Notes: generated by a model not told the origin, from the sequence alone. 64,000 nt of DNA from Ruminococcus flavefaciens (GCF_900108555.1 NZ_FNWV01000001.1:510973-574972); one strand, 5' to 3'. Shown: positions 52,766 through 61,671, numbered from the stretch's first letter. Translations and numbers: made by a program.

Positions 52766-53699
52766 TGCTTTCCGCACTCCTTTCTATTATTCTGAGCTTT
52801 GCGCTTCTGCTTCTGTTGTTTCTTTCGAGTTCCTTTTCTTTAGCCTCTAATGGCTTTCTGTTCACAAGTTTTCCCTGCGGCTTGTGTCCGCATACACATT
52901 GTGGGAAGTCAGGTGGACAAATGCAACCTCTGCACCATTCCGCAAATTTCTTTTTTACTATTCTGTCTTCAAGGGAATGGAAGGTTATAACTGCGAGCCG
53001 TCCGCCCGGTCTCAGGCTGTGGAATGCGTCCTCAAGCCCTTTTTCGAGGTGCTCGAATTCTCCGTTGACAGCGATCCTTATTGCCTGAAAGGTTTTTTTA
53101 CAAGGGTTTTTATCACGCCTTGCCTTCTGAGGAACACTTTCTCTTATTATATCTGCAAGCTGTAATGTAGTCTCTATAGGAGCATTTTCTCTTGCTCTGA
53201 TTATATTCGCAGCTATTTTTCGCGAGAATTTTTCTTCTCCGTACTCGAATATTATCCTTGCAAGCTCTGACTCGGAATAGGTATTGACAACATCTGCTGC
53301 ACTCATACCCTCCTTGCTCATTCGCATATCGAGCGGAGCATCAGAGTGATAAGAGAAGCCTCTGCTTCCCTCGTCCAGCTGAAATGACGAAACGCCAAGA
53401 TCCATAAGGATACCGTCGGCATAGTCTATATCAAGTTCATCGAGGACCGCCCTTATCTCCGAGTAGTTCCTGTGGAACACTCTGGCATTGCGAAACACCG
53501 ACAGCCTTTCCGTTGCAACAGCAACTGCGTCGGGATCTCTGTCAAGAGCGATAAGTCTGCCCTTTTCATTCAGTCGGGCAGCGATTGCAGAGGAGTGACC
53601 AGCACCGCCTGCGGTACCGTCTACATAGATACCGTCGGGACGAATGTCAAGTCCTTCGATACATTCCTCAAGCATAACAGGTATGTGGCTGAATTCCAT
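52758..53699 (-). CDS. rsmH: 16S rRNA m4C1402 N4-methyltransferase
   Basis: A 313-residue enzyme that methylates N4 of C1402 in the ribosomal decoding centre. The N-terminal SHIPVMLEECIEGLDIRPDGIYVDGTAGGAGHSSAI carries the SAM-binding loop. DGILMDLGVSSFQLDEGSRGFSY and GGRLAVITFHSLEDRIVKKKF are diagnostic. AAGGAG precedes the ATG. It is the second gene of the cluster, overlapping ftsL. Confidence 0.96.
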   Translation of the reverse strand: MEFSHIPVMLEECIEGLDIRPDGIYVDGTAGGAGHSSAIAARLNEKGRLIALDRDPDAVAVATERLSVFRNARVFHRNYSEIRAVLDELDIDYADGILMDLGVSSFQLDEGSRGFSYHSDAPLDMRMSKEGMSAADVVNTYSESELARIIFEYGEEKFSRKIAANIIRARENAPIETTLQLADIIRESVPQKARRDKNPCKKTFQAIRIAVNGEFEHLEKGLEDAFHSLRPGGRLAVITFHSLEDRIVKKKFAEWCRGCICPPDFPQCVCGHKPQGKLVNRKPLEAKEKELERNNRSRSAKLRIIERSAESNG

Positions 53700-53757
53700 T
53701 AAACAAAACTCTCCTTAATCCGACAAAGTTCGGAAAACGAATACAAAAACGTTCGTA

Positions 53758-54189
53758 TCAGAGGACAAGATCAGCAAGAACGTTGTTGATCTCTTCCTGA
53801 GAGATATTATTGTTGAATTCTTCCCACTTGGACTTGTTCCAAATCTCGGCTCTTCTGTTTGCACCGATAACAACGACTTCATCGGTGATGCCTGCATGAT
53901 CTCTGAGCTGCTGTGTGATAAAGATACGTCCCTGTTTATCGGGGACCTGTTTATCAGCACCTGCAAGGAGCTTACGTCTTATGTCAGCACCCTGCTTGCC
54001 CGGGATCGAGTTAAGAGTCTCACAATAGTCCTGAAATGCCTCAGGTGAATATACGGCGATATAAGAGTCATCATGTCCCTGACAGAGAAAAAACTCAGGT
54101 CCGAGGATCTCACGCAGCTTTGTCGGGAAGCTCATACGGCCCTTCTGATCTATACTTGGGTAATAGGTACCACATAACAGATCTGCCAT
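53758..54189 (-). CDS. mraZ: Transcriptional regulator MraZ
   Basis: A 143-residue protein with two SpoVT/AbrB-like DNA-binding units: SIDQKGRMSFPTKLREILG (~12-30) and PDKQGRIFITQQLRDHAGI (~82-100). MraZ rings bind direct repeats ahead of the cluster and repress or tune dcw transcription. In this window the leader holds matching 10-bp-phased repeats, so autoregulation is likely. An AGGCGAAG-type site precedes the ATG. It is the first gene of the dcw cluster. Confidence 0.96.
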   Translation of the reverse strand: MADLLCGTYYPSIDQKGRMSFPTKLREILGPEFFLCQGHDDSYIAVYSPEAFQDYCETLNSIPGKQGADIRRKLLAGADKQVPDKQGRIFITQQLRDHAGITDEVVVIGANRRAEIWNKSKWEEFNNNISQEEINNVLADLVL

Positions 54190-54230
54190 TTGAACTTCGC
54201 CTCGCTTTCGTACAACCTCTTAGGATCAGA

Positions 54231-54275
54231 TCACCCTAATTTGGAAAATTTCACATCCAATCACCTTTTTTCACC
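54231..54275. promoter_or_regulatory. MraZ-box array A
   Basis: On the minus strand GGTGA units lie at 54275-54271, 54265-54261 and 54235-54231, with TGTGA at 54255-54251. All share a 10-bp phase. The array sits just downstream of the mraZ -10, as in known MraZ autoregulation. Confidence 0.75.
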
Positions 54276-54283
54276 CTAAACAT

Positions 54284-54312
54284 ATTTTATCATTAATTGG
54301 GTAGAAATTCAA
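54284..54312 (-). promoter_or_regulatory. dcw (mraZ) promoter
   Basis: TTGAAT (54312-54307), 17 bp ending TGA, TAAAAT (54289-54284) on the minus strand. The predicted start near 54277 lies at the edge of box array A. Confidence 0.72.
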
Positions 54313-54440
54313 GATGGAATATCTCACAAGTATAAACCCTAAAATCGGCTATTTTTTGTCGATTTTGTTTAAAGTTTAACTTACGGTTGCTTTAAAACGA
54401 AACAAACGTTTTTATATTCGTTAAATATTTTGTTTTGTTT

Positions 54441-54508
54441 TCACCTTTTTTCACCTTTTCGGGTAATTTTAAGGATTTTTTCACCACTCGGCTTCACCTT
54501 TTATCACC
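54441..54508. promoter_or_regulatory. MraZ-box arrays B and C, distal
   Basis: Further minus-strand GGTGA units begin at plus positions 54441, 54451 and 54481 (same 10-bp phase), and 54494 and 54504 (shifted by 3). They lie 160-230 bp upstream of the dcw promoter. The remaining gap to 54609 holds AATAAGTCT/AGACTTATT arms (54520-54528, 54565-54573) that may end the SpoIID-like transcript. Confidence 0.6.
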
Positions 54509-54609
54509 CAAAAAGAAATAATAAGTCTCCGAATATAAAATGCCGTAACACTTAGTATATCCAAAGACTTATTACTTTTGTTCTTAATCAGGCTGTTTTA
54601 CGCCTTTTA

Positions 54610-55905
54610 TCAATCATGTGTATATGTAAGATTGAATTTTGATGATTTAAGTCCCATCATCATTGAGAACGGATAGCCCTTTGCAGTAGTCTGTCCGTCG
54701 ATATTTACATCTGTTACATAACCTGTCTCTTCAGAGTATACAGGCTGTATCCAGTTGTCGGGATCGTCGGAAAGTGTGATGTGGTAAGCTGTTTCCAGCT
54801 TCTTCTTCACCTCTGCGGCGTCCATATATTTTACTGTACCCCAGTGCGGATCAAACGCAGCATCATACTCGCTCGGTACGCTTCTCAGGTACGGGTAGTC
54901 TGCATAGAATACTTCATAGCAGTTTGCCGAACAGCCTCCGCTTGAAGCAGAGAATACTGTAAGAGCATAATTATCATCATAATAAAGAGCTTCGCCAAGT
55001 ACTTCCTGACAAGCGTCAATAACTACCTGCGGCGGATTCGGCTTACCTCTTAGGTCTCTTGAATCGTCACCGTTATACTTTAAATAAGTATATACAGCAA
55101 CTGCCTGAGCCTTGATAGCTTCGTAAGAGAAGCTTCCGCCGACCTCGCGGTTAACTATCTCGGATACGACCTTCAGGGTATCACCTGCGGGTTCGTGAGC
55201 GATAGTAAGCTCTTCGTCATCTGTCATTCCTGTATTCATCAGGTATGTTCCGGGATAATAGTGGAACAGGATATCCTGATAAGTCCAGCCCGCATAAGCG
55301 GCATAGAAATTAGCACCGTTCTGGCTCATGCCAACGCCGTGTCCCCAACCGTATGTAACGAATGCGAACTGTCCCGGCTGAGCGTCTATTGTAGGTCCTG
55401 GCTGAGAATCAGGGATATCACCCACAAATGCTCCCGAAGTTTTTATCTCGACAGCAGTCGGAGTTTTGCTCCTGCTCTTTGCAGAGTTCTTGGACAAGGT
55501 AGGAGTTCCCTTTTTCAGAGCACTCTTCTTCTTTTCCACTTCTTCCTCACGAGCCTTGCGCTCTTCCTCGGAAAGGCCTGCATAAGGATCGACAGCTTCG
55601 CCTACTTTAGCCATTTCAGGTGTTGCAAGCTCATAGCTTATAAGCGTGAGGCTTGAGTCATAATCGCTGATATCAGCTTTTTCCCAATCCTCAGGCATCT
55701 TCTGTTTTGGTTCTGCGATCTCCGCAGCTAATTCAGAAGCTGCTTCCGTAACAGCATCTGCTGCATCACTTACCTCTTCGGCAGTCACCGAAGTTTTCAC
55801 TTCAGTTTCGGCACTTTCAGCGGTAGTCATACTTGTTGTCCCCGCGAATACTATTACTCCCGAGGCTGCAGCTGCTGCTCGTTTAAGCATTTTCTGCATT
55901 TTCAT
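54610..55905 (-). CDS. SpoIID/LytB-like secreted protein with permuted domain order
   Basis: A 431-residue protein: signal peptide (MQKMLKRAAAAASGVIVFAGTTSMTTA), a Glu/Lys-rich disordered stretch (~30-165) and a SpoIID/LytB-like domain. The conserved YGWGHGVGMSQNGANFYA segment with YQDILFHYYPGTYL (~183-222) comes before VVSEIVNREVGGSFSYEAIKAQAVAVYTYLKY (~245-270) and the FSASSGGCSANCYEVF segment (~310). In SpoIID and LytB the GHGVGMSQ part is C-terminal, so the order is circularly permuted. The Glu in VNREV, equivalent to the catalytic Glu of the lytic transglycosylase, is kept. It is likely a peptidoglycan-acting enzyme or activator. AAAGGAG precedes the ATG. It follows two sortase genes. 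Confidence 0.85.
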   Translation of the reverse strand: MKMQKMLKRAAAAASGVIVFAGTTSMTTAESAETEVKTSVTAEEVSDAADAVTEAASELAAEIAEPKQKMPEDWEKADISDYDSSLTLISYELATPEMAKVGEAVDPYAGLSEEERKAREEEVEKKKSALKKGTPTLSKNSAKSRSKTPTAVEIKTSGAFVGDIPDSQPGPTIDAQPGQFAFVTYGWGHGVGMSQNGANFYAAYAGWTYQDILFHYYPGTYLMNTGMTDDEELTIAHEPAGDTLKVVSEIVNREVGGSFSYEAIKAQAVAVYTYLKYNGDDSRDLRGKPNPPQVVIDACQEVLGEALYYDDNYALTVFSASSGGCSANCYEVFYADYPYLRSVPSEYDAAFDPHWGTVKYMDAAEVKKKLETAYHITLSDDPDNWIQPVYSEETGYVTDVNIDGQTTAKGYPFSMMMGLKSSKFNLTYTHD

Positions 55906-55934
55906 AACAATCTCCTTTAAATTATAAAGTCAGT

Positions 55935-56915
55935 TCACTGAGACTTTTCTTCATTTGCTGCTTTTTCGGCTTCTTCCTTGGAAGCCTTTTCTGCTTCTTC
56001 TTTCTTTTTCTTCAAATACTCCTCAGTGTGCTGTATAGTTGTCATGTCTCCTGCGACTTCGCCGTCTCTCAGTCTTCTTGCCACAACTATGAAACGTGAG
56101 TTATCATAGTCAGCGTAGCAGGTAGAAAGAGTCAGCAGCTTGTCGCCGTACTTTACATCGACACCTGTATCCAGAAGCTGTCCGCCACGGCAGTTGTCGA
56201 TGTAGAACTTAAAGTCTTCTTCTGTATCAAAATCTTCCATATCCCAGTAATGGAAATCGGTAGCGTTATAGCTTCCGCTTGTTATGAGATATGCAAAGAC
56301 GACGTATTCGTATTCCTTATAGTTCGAGCTCACCTCTATAAAGGGGTGCTGCTCATAGAATTCGGGATCGGGACGATATTTTCTCAACGATCCCATCATA
56401 GTTCCGTCATACCAGTTATGTCCGTAGATCACAAGATTATCAGACTGCTGACTTTCATCGCCGCCGAAGTTGTTGCGGTAATCCGCATAGAATGTTCCGC
56501 GGTCGTAATACTGTCTGAATATATCCTTTTCAAGATAATAGGAATTAGGCACCCACTCATCAGGTCCGTAATACGGATCGTTTGCAGCTACCTCACCGGG
56601 GTCTCTCAAGAACGGGTAATCGACCTGAGTTCCATCGATCTTTACCCAGCCCATAATGTCCTTGTTGAGACGCATCAGTGACTTGGTCCTCTCGCACACA
56701 CCGTTAAGTGACGGCACGTAATCATAATTGTCTGCCCAATCGGCTGATAGCTTTTCGGCATTCGCCTCCGTTGCTGCTTCTGTCACAGTCTCGGGAACAC
56801 TGTCAACTGTCGGAACAGATTTTTTGTCCTTGTTCAAATATAATGCAAACGCACCAAGTCCAACAGCCGCAGCGCAGCTTACGCAGGCTGTTATTGTTTT
56901 AGCGTTCTTGTTCAT
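55935..56915 (-). CDS. Class B sortase
   Basis: A 326-residue membrane-anchored transpeptidase. An N-terminal helix (TACVSCAAAVGLGAFALYL) precedes a ~200-residue sortase B barrel with NLVIYGHNWYDGTMMGSL (catalytic His ~166), LLTLSTCYADY (Cys ~266) and SRFIVVARRL (Arg ~273). The tail is a Lys/Glu coiled stretch (EEAEKASKEEAEKAANEEK). Class B sortases attach surface proteins or pilins to the wall; in this genus they may also anchor cellulosome scaffoldins. No LPxTG-like or NPxTN-like substrate is visible in the window. GGAGG precedes the ATG, six bases after the upstream sortase gene. Confidence 0.88.
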   Translation of the reverse strand: MNKNAKTITACVSCAAAVGLGAFALYLNKDKKSVPTVDSVPETVTEAATEANAEKLSADWADNYDYVPSLNGVCERTKSLMRLNKDIMGWVKIDGTQVDYPFLRDPGEVAANDPYYGPDEWVPNSYYLEKDIFRQYYDRGTFYADYRNNFGGDESQQSDNLVIYGHNWYDGTMMGSLRKYRPDPEFYEQHPFIEVSSNYKEYEYVVFAYLITSGSYNATDFHYWDMEDFDTEEDFKFYIDNCRGGQLLDTGVDVKYGDKLLTLSTCYADYDNSRFIVVARRLRDGEVAGDMTTIQHTEEYLKKKKEEAEKASKEEAEKAANEEKSQ

Positions 56916-56921
56916 TGCTTA

Positions 56922-58688
56922 TCACTTTCCTCCCTTTGGACCATAGGGAACGAATTTGGCATCTGGATCATAATGTTCGTCCGGATGGATCGAATAATAT
57001 AATGTAGGCCACTTTATGTTAGGATTTGCCTCGCTGTGTTCAGTTCCCTTTTTAGGATCTTCTCCCTCTCTTACACGCCTTGCAAGAATTATAAGACGTC
57101 CTCTTTCATCGGGGAAGAAGGTGCTGCAGGTAGAAAGTGTAAGGAGCTGATCTCCGTACTCAACATCTACGTCGTTTGTGCGTATCGTCCTTCTCTTTGC
57201 TTCATTTACGAAATCGTAAAATTCCTTTTCGTCAGCAAAGTCAAGAGTATTCCAGCAGTCAAACCTCGTATCTGTATCGTCACTGTTATCAAGCATAAAA
57301 AATGCAAATATCTTATACTTGTATCTCTCATAATTGGAACTGAGATCAATTACAGGATGTGCTCCGTAATACGCCTCGTTCCTGAGATAATATTTTAAAA
57401 AGCCAAACATCTGATCGTCGTACATATCATGTCCGTAAAGGATCAGATTCTGCGAATTTTCATACCTTAAATATCCGTCCTCGCCTACATCATCGAAGTG
57501 ATTTCTGTAGTCCATGAATATCTCACCAGCAATATTATCAGTGAGATCATATTTCTTGTCCAGATATTTTGAATTATCGTCTGCCTGTAAAACAGGGTTG
57601 TTGAGCGGTGTATCAGGGATACTGATAACACCTACTATATCATGGTTGATGTCCCAGAGCTTTTTAGCTCCGTCGAGCATACTGCCATATTTTTTTCTTT
57701 TATCTCCCTCGGGAGTAGTTACTTCTTCAATATCCGGCTCACGATCCTTATAGATATCGTATATATCCATTAATTCTGAAGTCTTGTGTTTACTTGACCA
57801 GAGATCGTAATAATAATCGCCAACAAGATATCCGCAGACACATATTGCGATTATTGAGCCGAGAAAAACGATCTTTCTTACGCACTCCAGCACACTGTCG
57901 CCTTTTTCGGGGAACAGTCCGCGAAGCCACTGCTTGAAAGTCTTTTTCTTCTTCTTTTTCTTCTTTTTTGCAGGCTTGACTGTCTCGTCAGGCACTGTAC
58001 TCTTCTGAAAGCTTTGCTCGTCAATGCTCTCGCTTGTCTTTTTCAGCTGCTGTGCAGCCTCCTCCTCAGCCCGTTTTAGAGGAGCAAGCTGATCCTCAAC
58101 AGTATTATTATGACCAACAGGAGTGAACACCATTGTATCCTCGGTATCATCAGCCTCAGCCTCTGTGAAAGTCTCAGCCGTTTCTTCGACAGCCGCAGCT
58201 GTTTCTTCCATCGTTGTATCTTCTTCCGAACTTTCAGTCACAGTTTCAGTGAAGTCCTCAACCTCCGCTGCGATACCGGTATCCACCTCTGAAAAATCCT
58301 CGGTAATTTCATCAGCAATCTCGCTCAATTCCTCTTGTACGGGTGTTTCAAGCTCATTGATGATGTCCGAGATATCGGGAGAAGCGTCAACTGCGGACTT
58401 TTCAGCCGCAGCAGCCGTTTCGGCAGCTGCTCTCTCAGCTTCAGCCTTTTCAAAAGCTATAGCCTGATCCAGCTCATCAAGGATATCCTCAGCTGTTGAG
58501 CTGTGCTTTTCCTTGGCGCGCATTATACGATCAGATATAGTTTCCGAGCGTTCGCTTTCCGATGTTTTATTATTGTCATAAGTCGTAGGCGCAACTTCTG
58601 CTTCGCCGTGTATCGACCTTCTGATAGCTTTTATCTTCTCAGCTCTGCGCTGAGCTTCTGAGCTTTCGTCGTTTAATCTATCGCTCAT
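56922..58688 (-). CDS. Class B sortase with long acidic cytosolic extension
   Basis: A 588-residue protein. Residues ~1-245 are a highly acidic Glu/Ala/Thr-rich disordered region (ETVTESSEEDTTMEETAAAV). Then come a Lys-run (KPAKKKKKKKKKTFKQW) and a membrane helix (~268-288, IVFLGSIIAICVCGYLVGDYYY), and a sortase B domain (~310-560) with NLILYGHDMYDDQMFG (His ~420), QLLTLSTCSTFF (Cys ~521) and GRLIILARRV. The N-terminal extension is on the cytosolic side and could be a regulatory or tethering arm. It overlaps the PncC stop and precedes the second sortase by six bases. Confidence 0.86.
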   Translation of the reverse strand: MSDRLNDESSEAQRRAEKIKAIRRSIHGEAEVAPTTYDNNKTSESERSETISDRIMRAKEKHSSTAEDILDELDQAIAFEKAEAERAAAETAAAAEKSAVDASPDISDIINELETPVQEELSEIADEITEDFSEVDTGIAAEVEDFTETVTESSEEDTTMEETAAAVEETAETFTEAEADDTEDTMVFTPVGHNNTVEDQLAPLKRAEEEAAQQLKKTSESIDEQSFQKSTVPDETVKPAKKKKKKKKKTFKQWLRGLFPEKGDSVLECVRKIVFLGSIIAICVCGYLVGDYYYDLWSSKHKTSELMDIYDIYKDREPDIEEVTTPEGDKRKKYGSMLDGAKKLWDINHDIVGVISIPDTPLNNPVLQADDNSKYLDKKYDLTDNIAGEIFMDYRNHFDDVGEDGYLRYENSQNLILYGHDMYDDQMFGFLKYYLRNEAYYGAHPVIDLSSNYERYKYKIFAFFMLDNSDDTDTRFDCWNTLDFADEKEFYDFVNEAKRRTIRTNDVDVEYGDQLLTLSTCSTFFPDERGRLIILARRVREGEDPKKGTEHSEANPNIKWPTLYYSIHPDEHYDPDAKFVPYGPKGGK

Positions 58689-59233
58689 CAGTCTGTTTCC
58701 GCCTCCATCAGTACTTTTTCAATAGTGTCAAAGGCAAAAGCCGCTGTACACTTTCTTATATGCTCTCTGCTCATGTCACTGAGCTTCCAAAGCTCGGGCA
58801 GCCGTACAAATTGTCTGCCGCAGATATCGAAGCCAACATATACCGTTCCCACAGGTGTTTCAGCAGTTCCGCCCGATGGACCTGCGATCCCCGTTACGGA
58901 AACACACACATCTGCACCCGAACTTTTCTTTAGTCCTCTGACCATGTAAAGTGCAGTCTGTTCACTTACGACTCCGAAATCTTTGATCACCTCAGCAGGA
59001 ACGTTAAGAAATTCTGTCTTTATTCTCTCCGAATAAGTACAGATCCCCAGTTCAAAAACTGCCGACGCGCCCGATACTGATGTTATAAGCTCCGAAAGGA
59101 GTCCGCCCGTACAGCTCTCCGCTGTAGCTATCTTCAGACCCTTCCGTTCTAATAATTTTACAACACTTTCAACTGTTTTGTCAAGTTTTTCGGTATTACA
59201 TTCAGAAAATTTACTGCTTACCACTAAATTCAC
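58688..59233 (-). CDS. Nicotinamide-nucleotide amidase (PncC/CinA C-terminal domain)
   Basis: A 181-residue stand-alone CinA C-terminal domain. TAESCTGGLLSELITSVSG, GICTYSERIKTEFLNVP, FGVVSEQTALYMVRGL, SVTGIAGPSGGTAETPVGTVYVGF are diagnostic. It hydrolyses NMN to nicotinate mononucleotide, part of pyridine nucleotide recycling. The N-terminal CinA domain is absent. GTG is the likely start (59233), with a weak GAGAG upstream. Its stop codon overlaps the sortase ATG (TGATG). Confidence 0.88.
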   Translation of the reverse strand: MNLVVSSKFSECNTEKLDKTVESVVKLLERKGLKIATAESCTGGLLSELITSVSGASAVFELGICTYSERIKTEFLNVPAEVIKDFGVVSEQTALYMVRGLKKSSGADVCVSVTGIAGPSGGTAETPVGTVYVGFDICGRQFVRLPELWKLSDMSREHIRKCTAAFAFDTIEKVLMEAETD

Positions 59234-59295
59234 ACGCTCTCTTTAGTCAACATTTCACAAAAATAAAGTGATTACTTTGTGAAAAACTTAAAAAA

Positions 59296-60474
59296 TCAAT
59301 CTCCAAAATTGAAGGTCTTCATCTCTGTATTTTCAACAGCCTTCTGTATGAGCGGCTCAAAATCAAAGCTGTTCTGAGCTTTTTCGATATCCGAAAGCTG
59401 AGGTCTTACCTTAGGGTGACGAGGGGTAAATACTGTACAGCAGTCCTCATAAGGCTGTACTGATGTATCAAATGTATCTATCTTGCGGGCTATCTCGATT
59501 ATCTCTGTCTTGTCCATTCCGACACAGGGACGGAAAACAGGTATGCGGCATACCGCGTCGGTGCAAACCATAGCCGCCATTGTCTGACTTGCAACCTGTC
59601 CCACACTCTCACCTGTGATAAGTGCAAGGCAGTTGTCCTTTGCCGCGATGCGCTGAGCTATCTCCATCATGAGTCTCCTCATTATAATAGTAAAGAACTC
59701 CTCGGGACAGTGATCCTTGATAGCCTCCTGAAGCTCTGTGAACGGTACACAGTAGAATGCGATACCGCCGCAGTAGTCTGTGAGCTTCTGGCAGAGCTGC
59801 TCAACTTTAAGCTGTGCTCGGTCGGAAGTATAGGGAGGGCTTACATAGTGTATAGCCGCGATATGGATACCGCGCTTTGCCATCATATAGCCTGCAACGG
59901 GGCTGTCGATACCGCCCGAAAGAAGAAGCATAGCCTTTCCGCTGCTTCCTACGGGGAGTCCGCCTGCTCCCTTGATGTTCTCGGCGTGAACGAAAGCATT
60001 CTCGTCGCGTATCTCCACAGTTACCGTAACTTCGGGATTTTTAACATCAACAGTGAGGTGTGGGAACTTATCAAGAAGCTTGCCGCCCAGCTCCATGCAT
60101 ATCTCAGGTGACTTCATCGGGAAAGCCTTGTCCGAACGCTTTGCGTTGACCTTGAATGTCTTTGCGCAGCTCAGTACGTCCTCAAGATACTCATAGCTCT
60201 TATTGCAGATGTCATCGAAGTCCTTCTCACACACGCAGGCACGGCAGTATGTAGCGATACCGAATATCTTGCCCACTCTGTCGGCAACTTCACCGAGGTC
60301 GATGTCATCATCGAGAGGAGTTATGTATGTGGTAGACTGAGCACTGGTCATCTGGAAGTGACCGAGTGGCTTCAGTCTGCGCTTTATGTTCTTTATGAGC
60401 ATATCCTCAAAGGTCTTTTTATTGAGACCTTTCAGTGCCATTTCACCGTATTTTACAAGTATTAACTCTTTCAT
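59296..60474 (-). CDS. thiI: tRNA 4-thiouridine sulfurtransferase ThiI
   Basis: A 392-residue enzyme with an N-terminal ferredoxin-like and THUMP RNA-binding region (~1-165) and a PP-loop domain (LLLSGGIDSPVAGYMMAKRG, ~190) that adenylates U8 of tRNA. It has no rhodanese extension, matching Firmicutes ThiI, which takes sulfur directly from a dedicated NifS-type desulfurase. A CTVFTPRHPK segment near ~345 contains Cys residues. An AGGAG site precedes the ATG. It lies 29 bp after the cysteine desulfurase gene, as in Bacillus nifZ-thiI. Confidence 0.94.
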   Translation of the reverse strand: MKELILVKYGEMALKGLNKKTFEDMLIKNIKRRLKPLGHFQMTSAQSTTYITPLDDDIDLGEVADRVGKIFGIATYCRACVCEKDFDDICNKSYEYLEDVLSCAKTFKVNAKRSDKAFPMKSPEICMELGGKLLDKFPHLTVDVKNPEVTVTVEIRDENAFVHAENIKGAGGLPVGSSGKAMLLLSGGIDSPVAGYMMAKRGIHIAAIHYVSPPYTSDRAQLKVEQLCQKLTDYCGGIAFYCVPFTELQEAIKDHCPEEFFTIIMRRLMMEIAQRIAAKDNCLALITGESVGQVASQTMAAMVCTDAVCRIPVFRPCVGMDKTEIIEIARKIDTFDTSVQPYEDCCTVFTPRHPKVRPQLSDIEKAQNSFDFEPLIQKAVENTEMKTFNFGD

Positions 60475-60503
60475 ATTTTTCTCCTATACTATTTAAATAT
60501 ATA

Positions 60504-61634
60504 TTAACCTCTTATCTTTTCCATGCCCTCACTGAGTCCCTCGCAGAAGCTGTCAAGCTCCGCCTCGGTAGTCTCGGCAGTCATGCTGATACGCAGCGCA
60601 CTGTCCGCACGTTTGTCCCTTATGCCGAACTGTCCGAGAACTCCGCTCTGCTGACCCTTTGAGCAAGCCGAGCCGCTTGAAACATATATCTCCCTGCTTT
60701 CAAGAAAGTGGAGCATTATCTCCGAGCGCTTGCCCACCGCCGATATATTCACCACATATGGCGAACCGTCCTCGGGAGAGTTCACCGTAACACCTTCTAT
60801 ACCGCTGAGCTTGTCAAGCAGATAGGCTTTAAGTCCGCTGACTTTTTCGTAACGCTCCGATATGGTTGGAGCAAGCTTCTTCACAGCCGCACCGAATGCC
60901 GCAATGAGCGGAACACTTTCAGTTCCCGAGCGTATGCCCTTTTCCTGCTTGCCGCCCGTAACTACGGGAAGCACACGGACTCCCTTTTTTATGTAGATCG
61001 CTCCAACACCCTTTGCACCGTGTATCTTGTGTCCGCTGAGGGATATGAGATCGGCACTGAGTGCGTTTGCTTTAACAGGTAGTTTCATGTAAGCCTGAAC
61101 GCAGTCCGTATGAGTTATGATATCGGGAAATTTCCGCTTTACTGCGGAGAAAGTCTCCTTGACGGGCATAATATAGCCTGTTTCGTTATTGACGTACATC
61201 ATGCTGATGAGGCAGGTATCGTCATCGCAGGCATTTACGAAATCAGCGGCATAGTATCTTCCGTCCTCACGAGGCGAAACACGCACCACATCAAAACCCT
61301 TTTTCTCAAGGTCGGCAGCAGTCTCCTCCACGGAAGCGTGTTCAACTGCTGATATAACTATCTTTTTACGCTTTCTTCCGTAAGCAGCCGAAGCTCCGCG
61401 GAGTGCGAGATTGTTGCTCTCGGTAGCTCCCGAAGTAAAAATTATACAGCCGCTTTCAACGCCTATTGAGTCGGCGATCGCCTTTCTTGCACCGTCCATG
61501 AGGAGCTGCGCATTGAGTCCCACACGGTGCAGCGACGACGGATTGCCGTAGTTATCGGTCATAGCTCCCACAGCAGCCTCTATAGCTTCTGCGCAGGGCT
61601 TGGTGGTAGCTGCATTGTCAAGGTAAACTTCCAT
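60504..61634 (-). CDS. NifS/IscS-type cysteine desulfurase
   Basis: A 376-residue PLP enzyme that converts cysteine to alanine and passes on sulfur as an enzyme persulfide. MEVYLDNAATTKP begins the protein, SGHKIHGAKGVG carries the PLP Lys (~202), and SSGSACSKGQQSG the active Cys (~323). The neighbouring thiI indicates that its main job is sulfur for tRNA 4-thiouridine, like Bacillus NifZ, rather than Fe-S assembly. AAGGGAA precedes the ATG. It has its own promoter and is divergent from the Nudix gene. Confidence 0.93.
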   Translation of the reverse strand: MEVYLDNAATTKPCAEAIEAAVGAMTDNYGNPSSLHRVGLNAQLLMDGARKAIADSIGVESGCIIFTSGATESNNLALRGASAAYGRKRKKIVISAVEHASVEETAADLEKKGFDVVRVSPREDGRYYAADFVNACDDDTCLISMMYVNNETGYIMPVKETFSAVKRKFPDIITHTDCVQAYMKLPVKANALSADLISLSGHKIHGAKGVGAIYIKKGVRVLPVVTGGKQEKGIRSGTESVPLIAAFGAAVKKLAPTISERYEKVSGLKAYLLDKLSGIEGVTVNSPEDGSPYVVNISAVGKRSEIMLHFLESREIYVSSGSACSKGQQSGVLGQFGIRDKRADSALRISMTAETTEAELDSFCEGLSEGMEKIRG

Positions 61635-61671
61635 TTCATGTTCCCTTCATTCGTTTATAGTTGCACTCTAT

